From JBJGXI01 sp045635475 (GTDB lineage: Bacteria > Bacillota > Bacilli > Bacillales > Amphibacillaceae): 64,000 bases of DNA. The stretch spans positions 1-64,000 of the forward strand of contig NZ_JBJGXI010000010.1 in the NCBI RefSeq assembly GCF_045635475.1, given 5' to 3'. The stretch's first letter is position 1. Each line of letters starts with the position of its first letter. The notes under the pieces are model-generated. The model was given only the letters and a program-made list of their open reading frames with translations. It did not search any database and was not told the origin of the DNA. This document shows positions 44,932 to 53,261 of the stretch, in pieces. The translations under genes and the position numbers were made by a program.

Positions 44932-45034
44932 TTCTTATCCAGAGAGGTGGAGGGACTGGCCCGACGATACCTCGGCAACAGACTGTAATAGTACTGTGCC
45001 AATTCCAGCAAGCTTAATCGCTTGAAAGATAAGA
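44932..45034 (+). promoter_or_regulatory. SAM-I (S-box) riboswitch
   Basis: All S-box marks are present: TCTTATC/GATAAGA closing helix, AGAGAGGTGGAGGGACTGGCCC, GATACCTCGGCAACA, and GTGCCAATTCCAGCAAGC. The 3' closing strand and following bases, ATAAGAAGAG, are perfectly complementary to CTCTTCTTAT in the terminator, so SAM binding should turn transcription off. Confidence 0.97.
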
Positions 45035-45057
45035 AGAGCTAGCGACTACATATGTCT

Positions 45058-45085
45058 GCCCTCTTCTTATGGAAGAGGGCTTTTT
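45058..45085 (+). terminator. SAM riboswitch terminator
   Basis: GCCCTCTTC (45058-45066) pairs with GAAGAGGGC (45072-45080), followed by five T. Confidence 0.95.
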
Positions 45086-45170
45086 GTTGTATTGGCGGTT
45101 TTTTCTGCCAATCGCAAATAGCCCTCGGAAAAAGTGCATGCTAAAGAACATCGATAAGGGGGATGTCAGG

Positions 45171-45347
45171 ATGAGTGATCTGGATCAGGAGAAGGTGTCG
45201 CACATTCTAGATACGCTAAAGGACATGGAGTACGGATCGATTGTGATTACGGTTCATGATGGGATAATTACGCAGGTGGATGCGACGGAAAAGGTTCGCT
45301 ACACGCTGCCGAAAAAGCAATCGACAACAACGAAAAAAACAAGTTAA
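45171..45347 (+). CDS. yezD: YezD-like small protein (DUF2292, 58 aa)
   Basis: The 58-aa protein starts MSDLDQEKVSHILDTLKDME and contains YGSIVITVHDGIITQVDATEK, typical of DUF2292/YezD proteins found next to sulfur genes under SAM control. Function is unknown. I chose ATG 45171; longer in-frame starts run into the riboswitch region. It is the first gene behind the riboswitch. A second leader/terminator element follows and separates it from the reductase. Confidence 0.85.
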   Translation: MSDLDQEKVSHILDTLKDMEYGSIVITVHDGIITQVDATEKVRYTLPKKQSTTTKKTS

Positions 45348-45356
45348 AACTTAATA

Positions 45357-45429
45357 TGCCGATTAGACCACTAAAGGCAACTTATCTAAGGAACAAAGAT
45401 TCTGATTCCGTAGAAAAGGTGTCTTTTTT
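45357..45429 (+). promoter_or_regulatory. Leader/terminator element A (shared with 47501)
   Basis: TGCCGATTAGAC plus ACTAAAGGCA forms a small TGCC/GGCA hairpin. AAAGGCAAC can instead pair with GGTGTCTTT, followed by a T-run. An almost identical element lies before the metN gene. It may be an attenuator or just a duplicated terminator. Confidence 0.6.
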
Positions 45430-45478
45430 ATTTGCGAAATGAAAGCCGAGCACGACCAAAAAGGAGAGGATGAGCAAT

Positions 45479-46024
45479 ATGAGTGAAATTGTAATTTTAT
45501 CAGGCAGTCCGTCCGTGAATTCGAGATCTGATTTAGTATTAAGATTCCTGGGCAGATCGTTGCAAAACAAAGGGTTTAAAGTAACACATGTTTCGATTAA
45601 AGATGTGCCGCAGGATGTGTTGTTCGAAGGGAAGTTTGACAGTCCAGTCGTTAGTCAGATCGCCGCAAAGCTTCAAGGGGCAAGAGGGGTGATCGTTGGG
45701 TCGCCGGTTTATAAGGCGGCATACACGGGGGTGCTCAAGGCGCTGATCGATTTATTGCCGCAGGATGTGTTGGAGGATACACCGGTATTTCCGCTGATGA
45801 CTGGTGGGAGCCCAGCGCACATGCTGGCGATTGAGTATACGCTGAAGCCATTGCTTGCGACGTTAAAGGGGCAAAATTTGAAAGGCGTATTCGTGACCGA
45901 CAATCACATAGACAAAACGAATACCGAACAACCGATCATAAACATAGAAACACATGAACGATTAACGAAGCAACTGGCCTATTTTGTTGAGTTATTGAAT
46001 AGGCAAAAAAGCCCGATTGTATAA
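45479..46024 (+). CDS. ssuE: NADPH-dependent FMN reductase (SsuE-like)
   Basis: The 181-aa flavodoxin-like protein starts MSEIVILSGSPSVNSRSD, with the phosphate-binding loop GSPS. GSPVYKAAYTGVLKALIDLLP matches the FMN reductases of two-component sulfonate and related monooxygenases. It likely supplies reduced FMN to the monooxygenases at 46055 and 50572. Start is ATG 45479, with AAGGAGAGG at 45461-45469; ATG 45470 is too close to that site. It lies in the SAM-regulated sulfur region. Confidence 0.9.
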   Translation: MSEIVILSGSPSVNSRSDLVLRFLGRSLQNKGFKVTHVSIKDVPQDVLFEGKFDSPVVSQIAAKLQGARGVIVGSPVYKAAYTGVLKALIDLLPQDVLEDTPVFPLMTGGSPAHMLAIEYTLKPLLATLKGQNLKGVFVTDNHIDKTNTEQPIINIETHERLTKQLAYFVELLNRQKSPIV

Positions 46025-46054
46025 GAACAAATTCAAACAAAGGAGAGATTTGTA

Positions 46055-47479
46055 ATGGCAAATAAACGAATTTATTTAAATGCATTTGATATGAATTGTG
46101 TGGGACACCAGTCACCTGGGTTATGGACACACCCGGAAGACCAGTCGCATCGCTATAAGGATAGCAGCTATTGGATTGAGCTGGCACAGATTTTAGAAAA
46201 AGGGCAGTTTGATGCCGTGTTTATCGCTGATGTGCTCGGTTATTATGATGTGTATGATGGATCGCGTGATGCAGCTGTTCGTCAAGGCGCACAAACGCCG
46301 GTGAATGACCCGTCGCTGATTGTTCCACTAATGTCAGCGGTGACGAAGCACCTAGGTTTTGGTGTTACTGCTTCTGTTACGCATGAGCATCCGTACACGT
46401 TTGCGCGGAGGATGTCGACGCTTGATCACTTAACAGATGGTCGTGTTGGTTGGAATATTGTAACGTCTTATTTGAAAAGTGCGGCTGTTAATATGGGCCT
46501 CGAGGATCAAATCAAGCACGATGAGCGTTATGACATTGCTCAGGAATATTTGGAAGTTTGCTACAAGTTATGGGAAGGCAGCTGGGAAGATGACGCGGTG
46601 TTGCGTGATAAGGAGCGTGGCATTTTCACGGATCCGAGCAAAGTGCATGATATCAACCATGATGGTCACTATTACAAAGTGCCCGGTGCCCATTTGTGTG
46701 AGCCATCTCCACAGCGCACGCCAGTCATTTACCAGGCCGGTGCATCGATGAAGGGGCGTGCTTTTGCCGGGCGTAATGCGGAGTGTATTTTTATCGGTGC
46801 ACCTACGATTAATGCCGCGAAGCAATCTGTGATTAAGTTGCGTGCAGAAGCAGAGCAAGCAGGAAGAGCACCTGATGAAATCAAGATCCTGACGATGGTG
46901 ACACCGGTCGTTGGCAGAACCGAGGAGGAAGCATGGGAGAAGTTCAATGATTATAAAAAACATATTAGCTATGAAGGCGCGCTTGCCTTATTCGGTGGCT
47001 GGACGGGGATCGATTTATCGGAATATGCACCAGACGAGAATTTGCGCTATGTAAAAAATGATGCGATCCAGTCAGCGGTAGAAAATTTCACGAAAATCGA
47101 TCCTGATATTAACTGGACGGTCGATAAAATTAAAGAGCACGTAGGTATCGGTGGATTAGGTACGAAAATCGTCGGTAGCCCAGAGCAAGTTGCTGATGAA
47201 TTGGAACGCTGGGTAGACGAAGCGGGAGTCGATGGTTTTAATATTGCCTACGCGATTACGCCAGGAACTTTTAAAGATTTCACGGAGCTTGTTGTGCCAA
47301 TCCTTCAAGAAAGAGGCTTAGTGCGCCGCGAATATGGTGGGGAAACGCTAAGAGACAATTTGTTTGGTAAAGGAAGCCAATTGCAAGCCCATCATCCAGG
47401 AAAAAAGTATACAAAAAATGAAACGCGGGGTCAGTTCTCCCGTTCCACTTTAGCTTCAAAAGTGGAACAAAGGACCTGA
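46055..47479 (+). CDS. LLM-class flavin monooxygenase, NtaA/SnaA/DszA family (copy 1)
   Basis: The 474-aa protein is a flavin-dependent monooxygenase of the nitrilotriacetate/ DszA type. IYLNAFDMNCVGHQSPGLW, GQFDAVFIADVLGYYD, THEHPYTFARRMSTLDHLTDG and RVGWNIVTS are family signatures. Its neighbour supplies reduced FMN. It probably oxidises a sulfur-containing compound for assimilation; the substrate is not predictable. The last about 18 residues (from TRGQFSRS) come from a REP element that begins at 47420, and the stop codon TGA is inside the CTGACCC arm, so the original end was lost. About 50% of residues match copy 2 at 50572. Confidence 0.9.
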   Translation: MANKRIYLNAFDMNCVGHQSPGLWTHPEDQSHRYKDSSYWIELAQILEKGQFDAVFIADVLGYYDVYDGSRDAAVRQGAQTPVNDPSLIVPLMSAVTKHLGFGVTASVTHEHPYTFARRMSTLDHLTDGRVGWNIVTSYLKSAAVNMGLEDQIKHDERYDIAQEYLEVCYKLWEGSWEDDAVLRDKERGIFTDPSKVHDINHDGHYYKVPGAHLCEPSPQRTPVIYQAGASMKGRAFAGRNAECIFIGAPTINAAKQSVIKLRAEAEQAGRAPDEIKILTMVTPVVGRTEEEAWEKFNDYKKHISYEGALALFGGWTGIDLSEYAPDENLRYVKNDAIQSAVENFTKIDPDINWTVDKIKEHVGIGGLGTKIVGSPEQVADELERWVDEAGVDGFNIAYAITPGTFKDFTELVVPILQERGLVRREYGGETLRDNLFGKGSQLQAHHPGKKYTKNETRGQFSRSTLASKVEQRT

Positions 47480-47492
47480 CCCTCTGTTTCAC
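47420..47492. repeat. REP-like palindrome at end of monooxygenase 1
   Basis: GAAACGCGGGGTCAG with CCTGACCCTCTGTTTC form the outer arms; inner arms are CGTTCCACTTTAG and AGTGGAACAA. It reads into the gene end and supplies its stop codon. Confidence 0.85.
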
Positions 47493-47500
47493 TCGAAAAT

Positions 47501-47564
47501 TGCCGATTAGACAACTAAAGGCATCTTTTCTCGAATCAATCATTCGGGGAGGGGTGTCTTTTTT
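47501..47564 (+). promoter_or_regulatory. Leader/terminator element B (shared with 45357)
   Basis: TGCCGATTAGAC, ACTAAAGGCA, then AAAGGCATCT pairing with GGGGTGTCTTT and a T-run. It lies about 105 bases before metN. A short frame MDEAPRVFDKGGK with GGGAGGTG upstream (47624-47719) overlaps the metN start. Confidence 0.6.
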
Positions 47565-47669
47565 ACATCGAAAAGTGAATCCACATGGTGGCAAATAAAC
47601 GCCATACGGGGGAGGTGTCCTGGATGGACGAAGCGCCTCGCGTATTTGATAAAGGGGGAAAAAACAGCA

Positions 47670-48695
47670 GTGATCACATTCGAAAATGTAAGCAAAGTAT
47701 TTGGGACAAATGGAAATGAAGTGCATGCAGTCGATAATGTATCGATGAAGATCGATAAGGGTGAAATCTTTGGCATCGTTGGGTTTAGTGGTGCAGGGAA
47801 AAGTACGCTGCTGCGGCTGGTAAACTTACTTGAACGCCCTTCAGAGGGACAGATCATCGTCAATGATCAGGAAATATCGAGCCTTTCCCAGGCACAACTA
47901 AGAAAGTTGCGTAGGAAAATCGGAATGATCTTTCAATCTTTTAATCTATTTACATCGCGTACGGTATACGGCAATATCGCGTATCCGCTAAAACTAGCGC
48001 GGGTTCCGAAGCAGGAGATTGATAGACGCGTGAGGGAGTTGTTGCAGTTTGTTGGTCTCCAGGATAAGGCAGACAACTATCCTGAGCATTTGTCTGGGGG
48101 GCAGAAACAGCGGGTTGGCATAGCTCGTGCGCTGGCAACGTCACCGGACATCTTGATTTGTGATGAGGCGACATCGGCGCTCGATCCGGAGACGACCGGA
48201 GAAATTCTGCAGCTGCTGAAAAAGGTTAATGAACAATACAACATTACGATTCTATTGATTACGCATGAGATGCATGTAATTCGTAGTATTTGTCACCGCA
48301 TGGCAGTGATGGAAAATGGCGCGGTCATTGAGGAGGGAAATGTGTACGGCATCTTTTCTAATCCGCAATCGAAAACGACGAGGAATTTTATTAGTTCTGT
48401 ACTAAATGATCGGCTGTCCAGCTCACTGTTGGAGCGGGTGCAGCACAGTCATGATGGCAAGCTTTACCGGGTTATTTTCACTGGTCCAGCCGCCAGTGAC
48501 CCACTGTTATCACAGCTAACCAAAAAGCACGGCATTGATTTTAACATTATTTATGGAAGCATTAACGAACTGCAGGATCAGTTGTTTGGTAACTTAATCG
48601 TCACCTTTCAAGGACCGGATGACTTGGTGGAAAAAGTGATTGAAGACTTGAACAAAGTTGTCGAGGTAAGGGAGGTGACTAATCGTGAAAGTTGA
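47670..48695 (+). CDS. metN: Methionine ABC transporter ATP-binding protein
   Basis: The 341-aa ATPase has Walker A GFSGAGKST, Q-loop MIFQSFNLF, signature LSGGQKQR and Walker B ILICDEATSALD. After the core there is a C-terminal NIL domain (about 260-340) that binds methionine to regulate transport. Together with metI and metQ it forms an importer for methionine or a related thioether compound. Start is the GTG at 47670 with AAGGGGG 11 bases ahead; a TTG at 47646 has no ribosome site. The end overlaps metI by 11 bases. Element B upstream and the SAM riboswitch farther up suggest control. Confidence 0.93.
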   Translation: MITFENVSKVFGTNGNEVHAVDNVSMKIDKGEIFGIVGFSGAGKSTLLRLVNLLERPSEGQIIVNDQEISSLSQAQLRKLRRKIGMIFQSFNLFTSRTVYGNIAYPLKLARVPKQEIDRRVRELLQFVGLQDKADNYPEHLSGGQKQRVGIARALATSPDILICDEATSALDPETTGEILQLLKKVNEQYNITILLITHEMHVIRSICHRMAVMENGAVIEEGNVYGIFSNPQSKTTRNFISSVLNDRLSSSLLERVQHSHDGKLYRVIFTGPAASDPLLSQLTKKHGIDFNIIYGSINELQDQLFGNLIVTFQGPDDLVEKVIEDLNKVVEVREVTNRES

Positions 48696-49347
48696 TTGGA
48701 GTACATTTTGGCAACGAATCTTAGAGGCGACCGGGGAAACGATTTTGATGGTGATACTCACGCTAATCTTTGCCAGTATCCTTGGCGTCGGAATGGGATT
48801 GTTGTTCTTCGTGACGCGCAAAGGCAACATTTTGGAAAACAAATATATATTCTTTTTCTTAAACTTAGCCGTTAACATTGTCCGGCCGATCCCATTTATT
48901 ATTTTGCTCGTGGCAATCAGTCCGGTGACGAGAGAAGTGGTCGGAACAACGATTGGTACCGCGGCGGCCGTGTTTCCAATGACAATTGCCGCATCATTTG
49001 CGGTTGCGCGGATTGTTGAAAATAACCTTGTGTCGATTGATCCAGGGATTATTGAAGCGGCGCAGGCAATGGGAGCGAGTCCGTTCCAAATTATTTTTGG
49101 CGTATTAATTCCAGAGGCGCTCGGTCCATTGATTCTTGGACTAACGTTTATGACAGTCGGACTGATCGATTTCTCAGCAATGGCTGGAACGGTTGGCGGC
49201 GGTGGTCTCGGTGACTTGGCAATGGCTTATGGTTACCAACGCTTCGATACATCGGTGATGATCGTTACCGTACTTATATTGATTTTACTTGTGCAAATTG
49301 CACAGTTTACAGGGAATTATTTGTCGAGAGTGTTTTTGAGAAGGTAA
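48685..49347 (+). CDS. metI: Methionine ABC transporter permease
   Basis: The 220-aa permease has about five membrane spans and the coupling loop DPGIIEAAQAMGASPFQIIF (EAA motif). It starts at GTG 48685 inside the end of metN, behind GGAGGTG. It forms the membrane channel for methionine uptake. The downstream gap to metQ is 333 bases and holds palindromic repeats, which is unusual for this operon. Confidence 0.93.
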   Translation: MKVDWSTFWQRILEATGETILMVILTLIFASILGVGMGLLFFVTRKGNILENKYIFFFLNLAVNIVRPIPFIILLVAISPVTREVVGTTIGTAAAVFPMTIAASFAVARIVENNLVSIDPGIIEAAQAMGASPFQIIFGVLIPEALGPLILGLTFMTVGLIDFSAMAGTVGGGGLGDLAMAYGYQRFDTSVMIVTVLILILLVQIAQFTGNYLSRVFLRR

Positions 49348-49367
49348 AAACATGCTGATTTACCTTA

Positions 49368-49560
49368 CGTGAGTCTGCGGCCACCTTGGCCCTTATCTGT
49401 GACAAAAAAAGAATAGTAGAAATTGTGCGGCCACCAGCGCGCTTATTTGCGTAAAATCGTTGCAAAAGTAAGCTTATTTAGCAAATAAGCGCACTGGGGT
49501 CCGGCAAATCACTAAATCTAGAATATAAGACCGAATAAGGGCCTGTGTGTCCGCTAAATT
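49368..49560. repeat. GCGGCCACC-type palindromic repeats in the met operon
   Basis: Two imperfect palindromes. The first is GCGGCCACCTTGGCCCTTAT. The second has GCGGCCACCAGCGCGCTTAT and TTTGC, paired with GCAAATAAGCGC and GGGGTCCG. A third piece ends TGTGTCCGC. It belongs to the 44-kb family. Confidence 0.8.
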
Positions 49561-49680
49561 CCGTTCGTCATGGCTACACATGATGGAAAAGGTGTTTTTC
49601 CACAGCACGGTATTAGAACTTTGCATCAGAAAGTAGAAAGTTTACAAAAACCAACTTGATTAATAAGGGAGATATGAAAA

Positions 49681-50559
49681 ATGAAAAAAACACTATTTAC
49701 GATTGTTACGATTATTGTATTGGCGCTTTTAACGGCATGTGCTAGTAGTTCAGGTAAAGAAACAGAAACGGTGAAAATTGGCGTTACAGCAGCAGATGGT
49801 CCAGTTTGGGAGCTAGTCAAAAAGAAAGCCGAAGAAGAAGGCATTGAAATTGAACTAGTCGAGTTCTCGGATTACATTCAGCCAAACAATGCGCTTGTTA
49901 ATGAAGAAATTGATATGAATTCGTTTCAGCACCTTGCATTTTTAGGACCATTCATGGCGGAATATGATTTAGATAACATTGTGGCAATTGGCTCAACGAC
50001 GATTAACCCGACAGGACTGTATTCGGATAAATACACGGATATTGAGGAAATTCCGGACGGCTCGCTGATTGGTGTTTCCGATGATCCGGCTAATCTAGGC
50101 CGTGGCTTGAAGCTACTTGAAGCGGCAGGATTGATCAAAATAGATGAAAGTGCAGGCATTTATGGTACACCAGAAGATATCGTGGAAAACCCTAAGGGAC
50201 TAGAATTTAGCACAATGGTTTCCCAGCAAACCGCACGTGTACTTCCGGATGTGGCAGCATCTTTGATCAACAGTGGGATTGCTGGTCAAGCTGGCTTGAA
50301 AGTGGATGACGCGATTATTTATGACGATCCATACAGCGAGGAAGCACGACCGTATATTAACGTGTTTGCCGTCCGTACTGAGGATAAGGACAACGAAACG
50401 TATCAGGCAATTGCGAAGCTTTACCAGGATGCAGATGTGCAGGAGGCAGTCAAACTTGATACGAGCGGTGCCAGTACCGTAGTTGATATACCAGTGGAAC
50501 AATTACAGGAAACATTAGATAAGCTAATTGCAGACGTAAAAGCGGCAAACGCAGAATAG
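49681..50559 (+). CDS. metQ: Methionine-binding lipoprotein
   Basis: The 292-aa protein has a lipoprotein signal peptide (LLTACASSSG, lipobox cysteine at about 20) and an NLPA/MetQ-type periplasmic-binding domain (KIGVTAADGPVWELVKKKAE, NSFQHLAFL, IGVSDDPANLGRGLKLL). It captures the ligand for MetNI on the outer membrane surface. The ribosome site is GGGAGA. The gene follows a repeat-filled gap, and the monooxygenase copy 2 starts 13 bases after it, likely coupled. Confidence 0.93.
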   Translation: MKKTLFTIVTIIVLALLTACASSSGKETETVKIGVTAADGPVWELVKKKAEEEGIEIELVEFSDYIQPNNALVNEEIDMNSFQHLAFLGPFMAEYDLDNIVAIGSTTINPTGLYSDKYTDIEEIPDGSLIGVSDDPANLGRGLKLLEAAGLIKIDESAGIYGTPEDIVENPKGLEFSTMVSQQTARVLPDVAASLINSGIAGQAGLKVDDAIIYDDPYSEEARPYINVFAVRTEDKDNETYQAIAKLYQDADVQEAVKLDTSGASTVVDIPVEQLQETLDKLIADVKAANAE

Positions 50560-50571
50560 GAGGTCCCGACC

Positions 50572-51969
50572 ATGACAAAACAAATCCGCCTAAATGCATT
50601 CGACATGACAAGTGCGATGCATAATTCCCACGGGCTGTGGAAGCATCCGGACAACAAGAGATACGAGGGTTATAAGGATTTAGATTATTGGATTGAATAT
50701 GCGAAGCTTTTGGAAAAAGGAAAATTTGATGCTGTTTTTTTTGCTGATGTGCTGGGTATCTATGATGTGTACCGGCAAAGTAAAGCCCCGTCGATTCGTG
50801 AGGGGGTGCAGGTGCCGGTCAATGACCCGGCTTTGATTGTACCGGCGATGGCTAGTGTCACCAAGCACCTCGGCTTTGCCGTTACCGTCAGCACAACGTA
50901 TGAGCATCCGTTCGGTCATGCTAGACGGTTCTCGACGCTCGATCATCTAACGAAAGGCAGAGTGGCATGGAATATTGTCACCTCTTATCTACCGAATGCT
51001 GCCCGTAATTTTGGCCTATCAGAAATGATTAAGCATGACGAGCGCTACGAATTGGCGGATGAATTTCTCGATGTTTCCTACAAGTTGTGGGAAGGTAGTT
51101 GGGAGGATGATGCCATCCAAGTTGACGTTGCCAATGATAGATTAATTGATCCGGAAAAAGTTCATGAGATCAATCACCGTGGAAAATACTTTTCAGTCGA
51201 AGGACCGCATCTTAGTGAACCATCGTTGCAGCGGACACCAGTGATCTATCAAGCAGGTACATCCGAGCGCGGCAGAGATTTTGCGGCAAAGCATGCGGAG
51301 TGTGTTTTCGTTGGAGGTTCACCGGAAAAAATTCGTGCAGCGATTAAAGACATTCGCGCTCGTGCTGAAAAATACGGGCGCAACTCCGAGCACATTAAGG
51401 CGTTCACGTTCTTGAATGTCGTTGTTGCAGAAACAACCGAGCAAGCGGAGGAGAAATATGAGGAGCTAGCGCAATACTGGAGTGGGGAAGCGGCAAAAGC
51501 ACAATACGGCGGTTCGAGTGGCTATGATCTAGCGCAGTATACCGATCTAGACAGTCCGTTTGAATATAAGCATACCGAGCACGGCCAATCGCGCGCAGCA
51601 TCACTGACCAAAGACGCTCCGAAAAAGTTAACGATTCGCGAGGTTTTAAGCGGCTTCGATACACCGAATCGCAAAAATGTACTCGTCGGCAACCCAACCG
51701 AAGTAGCCGACGCTATCCAGTTTCAATTTGAAGAAAGCGGCATTGATGGTTTCAACCTAGCCCACCTTGTCACACCAGATAGTTTGCGCGATTTTATTGA
51801 ACTCGTTGTCCCAGAGTTGCAAAGACGTGGCATTTACAAAACAGATTACGAACAAGGTACACTCCGTGAAAAACTGTTTGAACACGGCAGCAAACTTTTG
51901 CCTGAGGACCACCCAGGAAGTAAGTATCGTAAAGGGGAACGCGGGGTCAGTTCTTCCGTTCCGCTTTAG
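50572..51969 (+). CDS. LLM-class flavin monooxygenase, NtaA/SnaA/DszA family (copy 2)
   Basis: This 465-aa paralogue of the enzyme at 46055 keeps IRLNAFDM, SHGLWKHPDN, FADVLGIYDVY, TTYEHPFGHARRFSTLDHLTKG and VAWNIVTSY. It probably oxidises another organosulfur compound. GGAGG lies close before the ATG, 13 bases after metQ. The last residues (GERGVSSSVPL) and the TAG stop are encoded by a REP element at 51935-52070 (TTCCGCTTTAG), as with copy 1. Substrate unknown. Confidence 0.9.
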   Translation: MTKQIRLNAFDMTSAMHNSHGLWKHPDNKRYEGYKDLDYWIEYAKLLEKGKFDAVFFADVLGIYDVYRQSKAPSIREGVQVPVNDPALIVPAMASVTKHLGFAVTVSTTYEHPFGHARRFSTLDHLTKGRVAWNIVTSYLPNAARNFGLSEMIKHDERYELADEFLDVSYKLWEGSWEDDAIQVDVANDRLIDPEKVHEINHRGKYFSVEGPHLSEPSLQRTPVIYQAGTSERGRDFAAKHAECVFVGGSPEKIRAAIKDIRARAEKYGRNSEHIKAFTFLNVVVAETTEQAEEKYEELAQYWSGEAAKAQYGGSSGYDLAQYTDLDSPFEYKHTEHGQSRAASLTKDAPKKLTIREVLSGFDTPNRKNVLVGNPTEVADAIQFQFEESGIDGFNLAHLVTPDSLRDFIELVVPELQRRGIYKTDYEQGTLREKLFEHGSKLLPEDHPGSKYRKGERGVSSSVPL

Positions 51970-52070
51970 CCTGGGGGACGTGGGGAACGAAGGGTCAGTT
52001 CTCCTGTTCCATTTTAGCCTTATTCGCATGAATTATTACTGGGACAAGGAAACTAACCCTCAGTGTCACC
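51935..52070. repeat. REP-like element with two 5' arms
   Basis: GGAACGCGGGGTCAG (51936-51950) and a second GGAACGAAGGGTCAG with TCCTGTTCCATTTTAGC (51985-52017) are followed by AAACTAACCCTCAGTGTCACC. Only one 3' arm is seen. Confidence 0.8.
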
Positions 52071-52089
52071 TAACTATAGGAGGTTAATT

Positions 52090-53064
52090 ATGAACTATAA
52101 AACAATCGCCGACACAGGCATTCACGTATCTGAGCTATGCTTTGGTACGATGTCATTTGGTGGAAATGCCGACGAAGCGGAGTCGAAGAAAATGTTCGAT
52201 CGATGTCGGGAAGCAGGTATCAACTTTTTTGATACGGCTGATGTGTACAGCGCTGGTAGGTCAGAAGAGATTTTAGGAAGATGCATTGCAGATTGTCGAG
52301 ATGAGTTAGTGTTGTCATCTAAATTTGGCATTCCAACCGGAGACGATCTCAATTCCCGTGGTGCGTCAAGAAGACATGCGTTTCTAAGTATTGAAAAAAC
52401 GCTAAAGCGACTAAATACAGATCGGATCGAGTTTTACTTTGTCCATCGGTTTGATCCTTATACCGATATTGAGGAAACCCTCGTTGCACTGGATGACCTG
52501 CAACGACAAGGAAAAATACTATATCCTGCTGTCAGCAACTGGGCCGCATGGCAAATTGCCAAAGCACTCGGTATATCGGAACAAAAAGCACTAGCGAAAT
52601 TTAAGCTGATTCAGCCGATGTACAATCTAGTAAAAAGGCAGGCGGAAGTGGAAATTCTACCTCTGGCACAAGCCGAAAATGTGGGTGTTGTCAGCTACAG
52701 TCCACTAGGCGGTGGCTTGCTAACAGGGAAGTACGGTGAAAATAAGAAGCCGAGCACAGGAAGGCTCGTCGATCAGGAAAACTATCAATTGCGCTACGAA
52801 CAAGCAAACTATTACAGCACTGCTGATCGGTTCATCGATTATGCAAAAACACATAACTACGATCCCGTATCACTAGCTGTGGCTTGGGTTCGGAGCAATC
52901 CAGCAATCACGGCGCCAATTATCGGTGCGAGAAATGTAGAGCAGCTTGAACCTGCTTTGCGATCTATAGATATCACGTTAGATCAAGACCAATGGGAGGA
53001 AATCGCAGCACTATCAGTTGCACCACCGCTGGCGACGGATCATGGGAAGGAAGAGAATAGGTGA
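52090..53064 (+). CDS. Aldo/keto reductase
   Basis: The 324-aa TIM-barrel protein has the family marks TGIHVSELCFGTMSFGG, NFFDTADVY (catalytic Asp and Tyr), VLSSKFG (Lys) and FVHRFD (His). It reduces carbonyls with NADPH; the substrate is not predictable. The ATG at 52090 has AGGAGG at 52078-52083. The TGA stop (53062-53064) lies in the first bases of a REP element (GTGAAACAAGGGGTCAG), so the natural stop may have been replaced. It is the last gene of the sulfur region. Confidence 0.92.
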   Translation: MNYKTIADTGIHVSELCFGTMSFGGNADEAESKKMFDRCREAGINFFDTADVYSAGRSEEILGRCIADCRDELVLSSKFGIPTGDDLNSRGASRRHAFLSIEKTLKRLNTDRIEFYFVHRFDPYTDIEETLVALDDLQRQGKILYPAVSNWAAWQIAKALGISEQKALAKFKLIQPMYNLVKRQAEVEILPLAQAENVGVVSYSPLGGGLLTGKYGENKKPSTGRLVDQENYQLRYEQANYYSTADRFIDYAKTHNYDPVSLAVAWVRSNPAITAPIIGARNVEQLEPALRSIDITLDQDQWEEIAALSVAPPLATDHGKEENR

Positions 53065-53172
53065 AACAAGGGGTCAGTTCTCCCGTTCCACTTTAGCTTT
53101 CTCCCCAATTGAAAAGAGTTGTTTCTTAAATATGGAACGAGGAACCTGACCCCTCGTTCCCCTCGTTCCACC
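53061..53172. repeat. REP-like palindrome after aldo/keto reductase
   Basis: Complete element: GAAACAAGGGGTCAG, TCCCGTTCCACTTTAGC, a middle CAATTGAAAAGAG, TATGGAACGAGG and ACCTGACCCCTCGTTCC. Inner and outer arms pair, giving one long nested stem. A TATAAT box lies at about 53213 before the next gene. Confidence 0.9.
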
Positions 53173-53261
53173 AAGCGTGGTTACCCACAGTGGCGTTTTT
53201 AACCGGAAATTCTTATAATGGTACAAGGAGACAGGTGTCTAGTTCCAGAAAGGGTGATTGT

